From JANQNX01 sp040217095 (lineage in GTDB: Bacteria; Pseudomonadota; Gammaproteobacteria; Eutrophobiales; Eutrophobiaceae), in assembly GCA_965229565.1 (NCBI GenBank), contig OZ245888.1, positions 1,798,001 through 1,862,000 on the forward strand: 64,000 bases of DNA, read 5' to 3'. The position numbers were made by a program, and so were the translations under genes. The notes beneath the pieces were generated by a model. The model saw only the letters and a list, made by a program, of their open reading frames with translations, was not told the origin of the DNA and did not search any database. Shown piece by piece: positions 1 to 8,982 of the stretch; position 1 is the stretch's first letter, and every line of letters begins with the position of its first letter.

Positions 1-205
1 GGGCAATCTGTTCTCTTAACCGCGGGCACAATGAACCGGTCGATAAAGAACGACTGAACCCCAGGTAGGCCTTTAATACCGCTGACGAGTTTGCCATCGT
101 TGCGATGAAGTTCGGGACCAGTCCCATCTTTTTCCGGACGACACCGAGAATCTCTCTGGTTTCAGCATCGGCGGTTTCTTGTTCAACAGGACGAATACGA
201 GCCAT
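1..205 (-). CDS. Carboxymuconolactone decarboxylase/AhpD-like protein (3' part beyond window)
   Basis: The reverse strand from 205 reads MARIRPVEQETADAETREIL and continues with a VPNF-(x)n-LKAYLGF segment. This is typical of the N-terminal half of peroxidase-related AhpD/carboxymuconolactone decarboxylase proteins, where the stretch precedes the CxxxH active site. Only 68 codons are inside the window, so the catalytic cysteines are not visible and the assignment rests on the N-terminal pattern. The ATG is preceded by CTGGAG at a usual distance. The neighbouring gene at 392 is divergent, so about 190 nt of A/T-rich sequence is shared as promoter region. Confidence 0.6.
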   Translation of the reverse strand, partial: MARIRPVEQETADAETREILGVVRKKMGLVPNFIATMANSSAVLKAYLGFSRSLSTGSLCPRLREQIA

Positions 206-391
206 CCGGCAACTCCAGGTAAATATTAAAAAAATATGTCTATAATCTTAGATGCGTTATGTCGGGTGAATCTTACTTTTAACATGTGGCTTTCTGTTCA
301 TTATTTTTATTTGTAAATTTTGATATGTGCTCTCAAAGACATAAACTTAGTATTCAAATAAAAAACATGGATTACAACACTGACAAGAATT

Positions 392-1240
392 ATGACTAAA
401 CAATCATCGCCCTGGCCACGGTTGCTGGCATTTGCCCTGTACCTGGTATGCGTCAACTTGCTGTCGGGGTACCTGGCTCTCGCATTGAACTATCCCTCGC
501 TGTTTAACGTGGATGCCAGTTTTGGTGAGTATGCCTATCCTTTGCCGTTTACCTGGGCGCTGGCGCACTGGCCTTCCATGCTCCTTTACGGCGTTCCTCT
601 TTTATTTATAAGCCAGGCAAGCACGAAGCTGACGCAGTATCACCGGCTGTGTTGTCTTATTACCGTTGGCCTGCTGCTTCTCATGCTGGATGCAAAAATA
701 CCCTTCGTGCTGTTTCCCTGGGTGGATGCGCTGGTTGGGCTGGTGTTCAGCCTGGCGTTGGTGCCGCCGAAACGACATGCCAATCCGGTACAATTTCATG
801 TGACCTGTATTGCCGTCGCCGGTGTTGTTGGCGTGGTTGCATACATTGCCTTTGACCACTGGCAGCATCGTACCCCCGCATTGCACACCACAACTTATGC
901 CGATGGTGTGTTTCAGATGACTTCCATAGATATTAACAAAGAGCTTCACGAGATGCGCATTGCCATGGATCTGACAGAGCGCCTGGACACCAGGAGGGCC
1001 TGCGAGGTGGGGCAGCAGGTGGCAGAAAATGTAATACAGGACTATCCCTTTGATAGTGGCTATAACAAATTAATAGAAGTCTGGTTTAATCCGGTCAATT
1101 CGGACCTGCCAGAAAACAGTGGCAGGCCGTACCGTATGGGAGAGATCAGTCTGAACGAGGCTGACAAAGATCCTGGTGACTCATTCGCCTGTTACCTTAA
1201 ATACAAGAAAATTAAAGCGGGCGGGTTGATTCAGTTCTGA
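392..1240 (+). CDS. Unknown integral membrane protein with C-terminal soluble domain
   Basis: I do not recognise this 282-residue protein. Hydrophobic segments are visible near residues 10-32, 55-75, 85-100, 107-125 and 136-155. A polar tail of about 125 residues follows and contains two cysteines (in RRACEV and SFACYLK). The layout suggests four or five membrane helices and an exposed C-terminal domain. It is flanked by a divergent AhpD-like gene and a convergent DUF2157-like gene, so it is probably monocistronic. Upstream sequence is A/T-rich with no strong Shine-Dalgarno. Function is unknown. Confidence 0.6.
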   Translation: MTKQSSPWPRLLAFALYLVCVNLLSGYLALALNYPSLFNVDASFGEYAYPLPFTWALAHWPSMLLYGVPLLFISQASTKLTQYHRLCCLITVGLLLLMLDAKIPFVLFPWVDALVGLVFSLALVPPKRHANPVQFHVTCIAVAGVVGVVAYIAFDHWQHRTPALHTTTYADGVFQMTSIDINKELHEMRIAMDLTERLDTRRACEVGQQVAENVIQDYPFDSGYNKLIEVWFNPVNSDLPENSGRPYRMGEISLNEADKDPGDSFACYLKYKKIKAGGLIQF

Positions 1241-1301
1241 AAACAGGGAGAACAGCAGTGGCTATGAAAACCGTGGTCTGTCCCCATTTATTTTTCACGA
1301 T

Positions 1302-2321
1302 TTATGTATCAGTAACCGATGATTGTTTCCTGTTTTCAAACCAGTACACCAATGCCAATGCACTGCCGCCTGCCACGGCCGAGCCCAGTATGTAACCGAG
1401 CTCACCATAGATATGCCAGAAGAACAGGGTATAGCCCTGGATGATCAGGAATGTCACGCCATAGCCACGCAGCATGCGCATCAGGGTTTTAGTGCCGAGT
1501 GCGATCAGGCCGATATTCAAACCGGCCCAGAGAATATTGAACAGGAACAGTTCACCTGCGGATTCGTTGTGCCAGCGGCTCGCTTCGAGGTTGAAGTTGC
1601 CAAACAGTGATAATAACCATAGCGCCATCTCCGAGAAAAACAGGCCACTGGACAACCAGACCTTGTAAAAGTCACGGTAATTGCTGAGCAGGTTTTCTTC
1701 ATTCACTCGATGTAATAACCCCACGCCAATAATAATGCCGCCAGCGAGCAGAAAACGTAACGGGTAATTCATACCGAACCAGTAAGCGCCCCAGCCGGAG
1801 TAATAGCCGGTGAAGCCACCAAACCAGGTGAAAAACACCACGGCGGTAAGTATGAGTATCAACACGTTCCTTAATACGTAGGCGAGTGGCAGCAGGATAA
1901 CCAGGTCGATGAGTAACAAGGCCGGCAAGTTGCCGGAGCCGGTGGAGTAGATATATCCCAGGGTAAAGGTCAGGCCGATTAACGTGATGGCGCCGACCAG
2001 TTCCAGTGAGCGCCGGGTCATCGTGAAACGTGTGCGGTCCAGGCGCCAACCTGCAACGAAAAAACTGACCATCAGGATTCCCAGAACCCACGCGAGTTTT
2101 ACCAGCGTGAATTCAAATAATTCCCTGGCAAACAGGATGATGCCGGCAGCAAAACTGATGGCACCGAACACGCCAAACCAGCGGCCGAGTGATGTCCAGT
2201 CCCAGTTGGTGGCCGGGTAACGCGCGCTTAACGTGTGATAAGTGTCATCCACGATCACCTCTTCACGCAACAGCCGCCTTAATTCACGCTGCATCTTGTC
2301 GTTGAAACGTTGCGGCGTCAT
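1302..2321 (-). CDS. DUF2157-like multi-spanning membrane protein (second of a tandem pair)
   Basis: This is a 339-residue, very hydrophobic protein. A short polar N-terminus (about residues 1-40, ending in an LSARYP motif) is followed by roughly nine predicted membrane segments. The N-terminal pattern of a helical Leu-rich stretch and an xxRY end resembles DUF2157 membrane proteins. Its ATG overlaps the stop of the upstream gene by four bases, so the two are translationally coupled. The upstream gene has the same layout and is a probable paralogue. No catalytic motif is evident and function is unknown. Confidence 0.6.
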   Translation of the reverse strand: MTPQRFNDKMQRELRRLLREEVIVDDTYHTLSARYPATNWDWTSLGRWFGVFGAISFAAGIILFARELFEFTLVKLAWVLGILMVSFFVAGWRLDRTRFTMTRRSLELVGAITLIGLTFTLGYIYSTGSGNLPALLLIDLVILLPLAYVLRNVLILILTAVVFFTWFGGFTGYYSGWGAYWFGMNYPLRFLLAGGIIIGVGLLHRVNEENLLSNYRDFYKVWLSSGLFFSEMALWLLSLFGNFNLEASRWHNESAGELFLFNILWAGLNIGLIALGTKTLMRMLRGYGVTFLIIQGYTLFFWHIYGELGYILGSAVAGGSALALVYWFENRKQSSVTDT

Positions 2322-3304
2322 GTGGCGGCACCCGGTTTCAATTGTTTTTCGAACACATAGGCCAATGCCAGGGCGATACCACCGGCCACGGTGAAGAACA
2401 TGGCCCTGGATAAATCATCCCAGAAGTATTCATACATGCGTGTATACAGATTGATACCGAGAAACACGATGCCAAAGCCGGTGAAACGTGCATCTTTCAA
2501 ACGCGCTCCGATAACGATTTGCGCAATGGCAACCACCGTGAAGACCACGATACAGACCAGGTCTTTCTCCTCGATGCTGTTAATCCATAAAGACAGGTTT
2601 AAATAGAGCAGGCCGAAGATGATATACATATGGCCAAAGCCAATGCAGCGTTTGAGCTTGCCAGTTTCAGGTTGATGTTCGTGGTACACGCCAAAAGCGG
2701 CCGTGAAGCCCGCGATCACTGCCATGGCACGCGGGTCGTGTATGCCGAGGAAATAGGAGCCGCTACCCCAGTATCCGGACATACTGCCGATACCATGAAA
2801 CAACATCAGTAGTGCCACCAGTAATGGCCAACGCAAGTGATAGAAATAGGCGACCAGGAAACCGGCGACGGCGGTGAAGAGCAGAAACCAGCTATGGGCG
2901 TCGCTATACCTGTCGCCATCGTTAATAAGGTAGAGAGCCGCCATGCTTGAGTAGAGGCCGACCAGCCCAGCGGTTAATAACGACTGCCCGGTGAACGGGT
3001 GTTTTTGTTGTTTATCTGCAGCGAGCCCGGCGCCAAAGTAGAGTACATAACCTGCTACTGCCAGGAGGCAGAGCGTGGAAAAAGTCGGTGAAAAACTGGC
3101 CATGATGGTGCCGGTAAAGCCGAGGAAAGATAAGGCCAGCATAAAGATGGCAAACAGCCCCAGCCATTTGAGAAATAGTGTGCCAGTGAAAGGTTGCGGA
3201 TCGTAACGCGCGTGCAGCAGCTCGGCGAGTTCGTGGTTGATCAGGCCAGTGTTTTCCCAGTCGCTGATCTCCTGAGCCATTTTCCCTTTGAAAGTCTTGC
3301 TCAT
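2318..3304 (-). CDS. DUF2157-like multi-spanning membrane protein (first of a tandem pair)
   Basis: This 328-residue protein starts with a soluble helical segment (residues 1-40, including WENTGLI and LLHARYDP) that fits the DUF2157 N-terminal pattern. Eight or nine hydrophobic helices follow. It overlaps the next gene by four bases (ATGA), which indicates a two-gene unit. About 35 nt upstream lies the end of the J-domain/PilZ gene on the same strand, so all three genes may share a transcript. Both membrane proteins end with a similar ALALAYVFE or ALALVYWFE pattern, supporting duplication. Function is unknown. Confidence 0.6.
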   Translation of the reverse strand: MSKTFKGKMAQEISDWENTGLINHELAELLHARYDPQPFTGTLFLKWLGLFAIFMLALSFLGFTGTIMASFSPTFSTLCLLAVAGYVLYFGAGLAADKQQKHPFTGQSLLTAGLVGLYSSMAALYLINDGDRYSDAHSWFLLFTAVAGFLVAYFYHLRWPLLVALLMLFHGIGSMSGYWGSGSYFLGIHDPRAMAVIAGFTAAFGVYHEHQPETGKLKRCIGFGHMYIIFGLLYLNLSLWINSIEEKDLVCIVVFTVVAIAQIVIGARLKDARFTGFGIVFLGINLYTRMYEYFWDDLSRAMFFTVAGGIALALAYVFEKQLKPGAAT

Positions 3305-3339
3305 CGTTTCTCCATTGATACCTGGCCCCGCATATGGAC

Positions 3340-4416
3340 TTACGCACTCGCGGAAAAGAACTGACCCTTTAATTTATTGAAGTTCACCGTAATAAACTTT
3401 ATGCCGACGGCATAGTTGCTGAACTCGTCGTTATCAAAATCGCGGCGCGTGTGGGTCACGACGCCAACTGCCTTGAATTCCCCGCTATCGATCTTTACCA
3501 GTTGATTCTTGTTCAGCGTCATTGAGGAGTGCAACTGCATGCCCACTGGTGACAAGTCAGCAATGCGTGCCCGGTTGCCGGAGCCCGGCCAGCGCGTGTA
3601 GTAGTGACAATCACCATGGCGTTGCGCAAGGCGCACGATGTCACGTCGGTTCTGTTCCAGGAAAGCAGTGGACGGGGGAAACAGGGGGCTCTGGCATTCA
3701 ATGCAAAGCGGCGCGGTATCCTCGCACGGGCTATGGCTATGCGGTGTTTTACAGAACGAGCAGTACTGGGTAATGACGGGCTTGTAGCCGGAATGCTTGC
3801 TGCTGTAGGCCTTGCGTACTAGTGATGCCGCTTTACTTGCAAAACCGGATGCCTTGTTGGCCTGGGTTACTGAGAGCCCGCCCGTGTTCTGTAGTAGTTT
3901 CACCGCATCGGCGTGATGGTACTTTTCCAGCAGCCTGTCGTAGAGCTTGCGCTTGTCGGTATTCCCGAGCACCGAGTAGGCCTCGTTCAGCAGTGGACTA
4001 TCACCATTTTTTTTCTGCGACAGGTAACTGGTCTTGATAATGTGTGCAGGGGCATCCGGCATCACGTTCAGTACACGATAGTAATTGCGGTGGTTGCCGT
4101 AGCGGTCGCTGCTGACAGTATCGCTGGCGCTGGATTTGCCCAGGTTGCCGCGGGAAAGGGTCTCAATGCCGTACCCGGCCAGCAGTTGCTTGTCATATTC
4201 GGCGCGGCGGTCGATATCACTCAATACCTGGTAGGCCTCGTTAATGATGCTGGCCTCGTGCCTGTTTCCGCCCAGGTCCGGGTGCAGTCGCAGTTTTTGC
4301 ATCATCGTTCGGTAGTTGTTCTTGATGATCTCGATCGGCGCGTCTGGCTGCACGTTCAGGATGCGGTAGTAATTGCGGCGTTCGCCGGAGTTTGTCGAGG
4401 AAGACTGCTGTTTCAT
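3340..4416 (-). CDS. J-domain protein with degenerate second J domain, zinc ribbon and C-terminal PilZ domain
   Basis: Four modules can be read in 358 residues. A J domain occupies about residues 15-80 with an intact HPD at 45-47, the motif by which J proteins stimulate DnaK. A second J-like repeat (about 108-170) begins with an almost identical NYYRxLNVxPDAP motif but has lost HPD and is shortened. A CxxC...CxxC pair (about 215-245) looks like a zinc ribbon. The C-terminal part carries RDIVR (RxxxR) followed by DLSPVG (DxSxxG), the two c-di-GMP-contacting motifs of PilZ domains. I infer a DnaK co-chaperone gated by c-di-GMP. The divergent neighbours are a pseudopilin and a GGDEF-EAL protein, consistent with a c-di-GMP context. 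Confidence 0.75.
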   Translation of the reverse strand: MKQQSSSTNSGERRNYYRILNVQPDAPIEIIKNNYRTMMQKLRLHPDLGGNRHEASIINEAYQVLSDIDRRAEYDKQLLAGYGIETLSRGNLGKSSASDTVSSDRYGNHRNYYRVLNVMPDAPAHIIKTSYLSQKKNGDSPLLNEAYSVLGNTDKRKLYDRLLEKYHHADAVKLLQNTGGLSVTQANKASGFASKAASLVRKAYSSKHSGYKPVITQYCSFCKTPHSHSPCEDTAPLCIECQSPLFPPSTAFLEQNRRDIVRLAQRHGDCHYYTRWPGSGNRARIADLSPVGMQLHSSMTLNKNQLVKIDSGEFKAVGVVTHTRRDFDNDEFSNYAVGIKFITVNFNKLKGQFFSASA

Positions 4417-4669
4417 GCTGTAAATTATCGCCGGCTAGTTAGCGTAAAGAAATGTTTTTATTCGGGGCAATCCCTTTCCTAAACTTGTTTACACTTATAC
4501 TATCAAATAGTAAGACATTTTTAGCTGAATAGCTTAATAACTATAAAAGGGATCGTGATTATTCACGGCTTGAGATCGTTGAGACAAATCGTGTCCGGGC
4601 AGGCATTTTTGTTTCTCCATGTATAATCTAAGTGATTGATTTATAATTAAAATACGGGGTTAGCCTTAC

Positions 4670-5134
4670 ATGTCTGTCTGTCAGAGACGGCGTAGCAGAG
4701 CCTTTACTGTTATAGAAGTAGCGATCGTGGTGCTGATTGCCGGCCTGGCAATTGTTACCTTTTCCCCGGCTGCGCTGAAGATGATGGAGTCAGCCCAGAT
4801 CAATGAAACCGAAGGTGAGATTACCGATCTCATTGCCGATATCGATAAGTTCATCAAGGACAATGGCCGCCTGCCCGACGACCTGGTCGAGGTCTTCGGC
4901 GAGGTGCCGCTGGACCCGTGGGGCAATCCCTACCAGTACCTGAATTTTGATACGGTTACCGGAAATGGTAAAAAACGCAAGGACAAGAACCTGGTGCCGA
5001 TCAATACCGACTACGATTTTTACAGCATGGGTCCCGATGGTAAGACGGCCACTCCATTAACCGCTGCTATCAGCCAGGATGACATTGTTCGGGCCAGGGA
5101 CGGAGCATATGTAGGCGTTGCCTCCGATTACTAG
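4670..5134 (+). CDS. GspG-like type II pseudopilin (orphan)
   Basis: This 154-residue protein has a type IV prepilin N-terminus: a basic leader, then FTVIE with the conserved Glu at +5, then a long hydrophobic helix. The residue before the predicted cleavage site is Ala rather than the usual Gly. The C-terminal part has DPWGNPY, YDFYSMGPDG and a DDIVRA element, all characteristic of the GspG major pseudopilin and its calcium site. No other type II secretion genes lie nearby. It sits 12 nt upstream of a GGDEF-EAL gene on the same strand, so co-expression is likely. A possible -10 (TATAAT, 4622-4627) lies upstream. Confidence 0.8.
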   Translation: MSVCQRRRSRAFTVIEVAIVVLIAGLAIVTFSPAALKMMESAQINETEGEITDLIADIDKFIKDNGRLPDDLVEVFGEVPLDPWGNPYQYLNFDTVTGNGKKRKDKNLVPINTDYDFYSMGPDGKTATPLTAAISQDDIVRARDGAYVGVASDY

Positions 5135-5146
5135 GGTTTAGATACC

Positions 5147-7963
5147 ATGGATCAACCGCTGAAAAAAACCGGGCGACTATCTAGACAAATCTTTCTCTCT
5201 TTCCTGGTTACGGCGTTGGCCCCGGCACTGGTTCTGTCGTTCTTTGCCTATCTCACTATAAACGATCATTTTGAAACGAATATTAACCGACAGGTCTATT
5301 CCGAGAGTAGGTCACTGGGTCTGACCCTGTTTGACCGACTGGAAAGCATGGAGAGCAACCTGAATTACCTGGGCAGGATTGTTGAGAACGAGGCATTGGA
5401 CCATGATTTTGAGTGGCTCAACAAGATGTTTTCGAGTCTCTACATCTTTGAGCAGGGCGACGTGAAACAGCTGTTGCATGGCGATTTCTACACGGCTATA
5501 AATTTGAAAGACGACCAGCGTGCGCATTTACAACAGCGGGCCTTGCTGATGCTGTACAGCAGTGGCCAGCAATACCAGTTCCTGATGATAACACCGATAA
5601 ACATGGCCGAGGAACGCTACCTGGTAGGTGTCGTTGATAATGATTACCTCTGGAACCTGACTACCAAGGAAACCGATTTCTTTTGTGCCGGTACTTCCCC
5701 GGGACAGTTACTGTATTGTTCGAATGAGCAAGCGCGACATAACAAGGCACGCCTGGCAGAACTGACCAGTCGCGAACTGAAAAAACAAAGCGATTATTAC
5801 GAGATAGAGTTCGTGGATCGGCTATACGTGGGTAATGACTGGCAACTGTTTATCCAGCCCCAGTTTGGCCTCAGGCAGATCAATATTTATTATTTCCTGC
5901 CACGCAAGGCCGCCTTCCTCGAGTACGATTTTTTCAGCAAGGTGTTTCCACAGACCATGGTGATTATCCTGTTGATTGCCTACCTGTTGGCCAGTATCCA
6001 GGTCAGGCGCTCGCTGGATCCTTTAACGAAACTGATAAAAGGTGCCAATGATATCACCGAGGGACACTACGGGTCGCAGGTCGATATAAAAAGTAACAAC
6101 GAGTTTGAAACCCTGGGTCGTGCGTTTAATGACATGTCGAACCGGGTCAAGGAACAACATAATGAATTGAAGACGCTGGCCAAGCTCGACAGGTTAATAC
6201 TCTCCAAGCCGGATACAAACTATATCGTTGAAGTGTTATTGCAATACATTCCCCAGGTGATCAGGTTGCAGAATCTTGCCATCATGGTGTTTGACAACAG
6301 CTCTATCTACATGGGTACGGTTTATTATCACAAGCAGGGCAATATCAGCCTGGAGCGGACCAACCTGATCCTGGGTGAAGACGAATTCGAAGAGCTGGAA
6401 AAGACCCGTGATGTATTGCGCAAGGACGATCAAGACCAGCACGGTTACCTCGGTCCGTTACAACAGTTTGATAACCAGCAGTTCCTGTTAACGCCGATCA
6501 GGAGTCATGAAAACCTGCTGGGTGTAATCATGATTGGACTGCCTGACGAAATGGTCGACATATCCTATTACAAGGACAATGTGCCACCGCTTGCCGACCG
6601 TGCCGCCGTTGCGTTGTCCAATGCGAACTGGGAGAAAAAACTGTTTGAACAGGCCCATTACGATGAGCTTACCGGGCTGCCGAACCGCTTCCTGTTCAAG
6701 GATCGGTTTGAACAGGCCATGGAGCGTGCCAAGCGCAGTGACATGCAGACATCTATCCTGTTTCTTGACCTGGATCGTTTCAAGAGTGTCAATGATTTAC
6801 TCGGTCATGATATTGGTGACATGTTATTACAAGAGGTAGGCAACCGCTTCCTGCAGTGTGTGCGTGCCTACGATTCGGTTGCCCGCTTTGGTGGTGATGA
6901 GTTTGTCATCATCCTGTCAGATGTGGCGCCCGAACATATCCACGAACAGTCGGCGTTAATGGCAGAAAGAATAATTCAATCATTGAAAGCGCCTATCGTG
7001 ATCGATGAGCGCGAGTTCTTCGTTTCACCAAGTATTGGTATCGCCATCTATCCGCAGGACGGTAGAAACTATGACGAAATGTTGAAGCAGGCCGACATGG
7101 CCATGTACCAGGCCAAGAAAGAATCCTCGGGCAGTTACCGGTTTTACGATAACGAAAGTAATGTTGAGTCATTATTAAAACTGGAACTGGAAAGTGAATT
7201 GCAGCGGGCATTGATTAACGAACAGTTTGTGCTCAATTACCAGCCGAAGATCGACCTGGGTAGTGGGCTCGTGACAGATGTCGAGGCACTGATACGTTGG
7301 CACCACCCTAAAAAAGGTATCATTATGCCGGATATCTTTATCCCGCTGGCGGAAGAGAGCGGTTTGATTGCAGAGATCGGGTACTGGGTATTGCGCGAGG
7401 CCTGCCGGCAGAGTAAAAGCTGGGCAGAGGTGGGTGTGCAGCTGAATATTGCGATCAATATTTCATCCGAACAGTTTCGAGAGCAAAAATTCTACGACAA
7501 CGTGGTGCACATACTGGAAGACACCGATGTCGATCCGCACTCGCTGGAATTTGAAATCACCGAGTCGATCTACAGCGACAACCATGAAAAAATGACGCGG
7601 CTGCTGAACGACCTGAAGGAATACGGTATCAGTATCTGCATGGATGATTTCGGCACTGGTTATTCCTCCATGACCTACTTGCAGCAGATACCGGTAAACA
7701 AGCTGAAGATAGACAAGGGCTTTATCGATAAAATCAACCAGGACAAGGGCTCTTCCTCCATCGTGAAGGCCATTATCACGCTGGCGCATAGCCTGGAACT
7801 GAAGGTGGTTGCCGAAGGTGTTGAAACCGGTGAGCAATACGCCTATCTTGGCGAGGTTTCCTGTGACGAGGCCCAGGGGTATCATATCTGTTACCCGTTG
7901 CCTGCCGATGAGCTGATTGAATTCATCACGCGCAACAACGACAGGGCAAAGTCCAGTTCCTGA
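5147..7963 (+). CDS. Membrane-bound GGDEF-EAL c-di-GMP turnover protein with HAMP and GAF-like domains
   Basis: This 938-residue signalling enzyme has an N-terminal helix (about 17-37), a periplasmic sensor region to about 265, and a second helix (about 270-290). A HAMP domain (about 290-345), a GAF-like domain (about 350-505), GGDEF (about 505-670) and EAL (about 690-930) follow. The cyclase motif GGDEF is intact and is preceded by a possible inhibitory I-site, RAYD, five residues upstream. The EAL half keeps EAL, NISSEQF, the DDFGTG loop and VVAEGVET, so both activities look possible. It follows the pseudopilin gene by 12 nt and precedes trhO by 24 nt. The signal sensed cannot be read from sequence. 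Confidence 0.92.
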   Translation: MDQPLKKTGRLSRQIFLSFLVTALAPALVLSFFAYLTINDHFETNINRQVYSESRSLGLTLFDRLESMESNLNYLGRIVENEALDHDFEWLNKMFSSLYIFEQGDVKQLLHGDFYTAINLKDDQRAHLQQRALLMLYSSGQQYQFLMITPINMAEERYLVGVVDNDYLWNLTTKETDFFCAGTSPGQLLYCSNEQARHNKARLAELTSRELKKQSDYYEIEFVDRLYVGNDWQLFIQPQFGLRQINIYYFLPRKAAFLEYDFFSKVFPQTMVIILLIAYLLASIQVRRSLDPLTKLIKGANDITEGHYGSQVDIKSNNEFETLGRAFNDMSNRVKEQHNELKTLAKLDRLILSKPDTNYIVEVLLQYIPQVIRLQNLAIMVFDNSSIYMGTVYYHKQGNISLERTNLILGEDEFEELEKTRDVLRKDDQDQHGYLGPLQQFDNQQFLLTPIRSHENLLGVIMIGLPDEMVDISYYKDNVPPLADRAAVALSNANWEKKLFEQAHYDELTGLPNRFLFKDRFEQAMERAKRSDMQTSILFLDLDRFKSVNDLLGHDIGDMLLQEVGNRFLQCVRAYDSVARFGGDEFVIILSDVAPEHIHEQSALMAERIIQSLKAPIVIDEREFFVSPSIGIAIYPQDGRNYDEMLKQADMAMYQAKKESSGSYRFYDNESNVESLLKLELESELQRALINEQFVLNYQPKIDLGSGLVTDVEALIRWHHPKKGIIMPDIFIPLAEESGLIAEIGYWVLREACRQSKSWAEVGVQLNIAINISSEQFREQKFYDNVVHILEDTDVDPHSLEFEITESIYSDNHEKMTRLLNDLKEYGISICMDDFGTGYSSMTYLQQIPVNKLKIDKGFIDKINQDKGSSSIVKAIITLAHSLELKVVAEGVETGEQYAYLGEVSCDEAQGYHICYPLPADELIEFITRNNDRAKSSS

Positions 7964-7987
7964 TATTTACAATTTTCCAGGTTAGTT

Positions 7988-8905
7988 ATGCAGAATCAAG
8001 TTGTCATTGCCGCACTTTACAAGTTTGTCGAGTTAACCGACTACGTTGAATTACAGCCGCGTTACCTGCAGTTTTGCCAGCAGCATGAGATCAAGGGCAC
8101 GCTGTTACTGGCCGATGAGGGGATCAATGGTACGGTGGCCGGCAGTCGTGCAAGTATCGATGCCTTGCTGGAATACCTGCGGTCCGACAGTCGCCTTGCC
8201 GATATTGAGCACAAGGAATCCTATGCCGACGAAGCGCCGTTCCTCCGCACCAAGGTCAAGTTGAAAAAAGAAATCGTCGCGCTGGGTCAACCGGGCGTGA
8301 GTCCATGCAAGCGTGCCGGTACACGCGTGGAGCCGGAAGACTGGAATCAGGTTATCTCCGACCCGGAAGTGGTCTTGATCGATACGCGTAATCATTATGA
8401 ATACCAGATTGGGACATTTCGTAACGCGGTCTCGCCGGAGACAACCAACTTTCGTGAGTTCCCGGATTATGTCAGGGAACAACTGGACCCGGCCAAACAC
8501 AAGAAGGTGGCTATGTTTTGCACCGGCGGTATTCGCTGTGAAAAGGCCAGTGCCTACATGCTGGAACAGGGTTTTGACCAGGTCTACCAGTTAAACGGTG
8601 GTATCCTCAGGTACCTGGAACAGGTCAGCAAGGAAGACAGCCTGTGGGAAGGTGAGTGCTTCGTGTTCGATGGCCGCGTTGCCGTTGACCATAACCTGGA
8701 GGAAGGTGACTATGAACAGTGTTTTGCCTGTCGACGCCCGATATCGGATGAAGACATGCAATCACCGCACTACCAGAAAGGCGTGTCCTGCCCGCACTGT
8801 ATCAATGAAAAGACCGAGGAACAGCGTGCCGGTTTTCGTGAACGCCAGTACCAGGTCGAACTGGCCGAGAAGCGGCAGCAAAAACATATCGGCGCCAAGC
8901 TTTAG
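7988..8905 (+). CDS. trhO: tRNA uridine(34) hydroxylase TrhO (rhodanese family)
   Basis: This 305-residue protein matches the YceA/TrhO family. It has an N-terminal acylphosphatase-like domain with LLADEGINGTVAG, a rhodanese domain with the active-site loop CTGGIRC near residue 178, and a C-terminal cysteine cluster (CFACRRP, CPHC) resembling a zinc site. TrhO performs oxygen-dependent hydroxylation of U34 in certain tRNAs to give ho5U, the precursor of cmo5U and mcmo5U. The next two genes are cmoA and cmoB, which carry out the following steps, so the neighbourhood supports this function. The gene lies 24 nt after the GGDEF-EAL gene. Confidence 0.93.
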   Translation: MQNQVVIAALYKFVELTDYVELQPRYLQFCQQHEIKGTLLLADEGINGTVAGSRASIDALLEYLRSDSRLADIEHKESYADEAPFLRTKVKLKKEIVALGQPGVSPCKRAGTRVEPEDWNQVISDPEVVLIDTRNHYEYQIGTFRNAVSPETTNFREFPDYVREQLDPAKHKKVAMFCTGGIRCEKASAYMLEQGFDQVYQLNGGILRYLEQVSKEDSLWEGECFVFDGRVAVDHNLEEGDYEQCFACRRPISDEDMQSPHYQKGVSCPHCINEKTEEQRAGFRERQYQVELAEKRQQKHIGAKL

Positions 8906-8982
8906 TTATTTCAGCCTGGTTGCACGCTGGTGAGAACCGGGCAAGACTACCGCTAAGTCATCTATTCAAGCACGGGACTGGT

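Noticed and set aside
3913..4482. A 189-codon open frame antisense to the J-PilZ gene
   Set aside because: Its product is a low-information shadow of the J-domain coding sequence, and it has no Shine-Dalgarno or motif.
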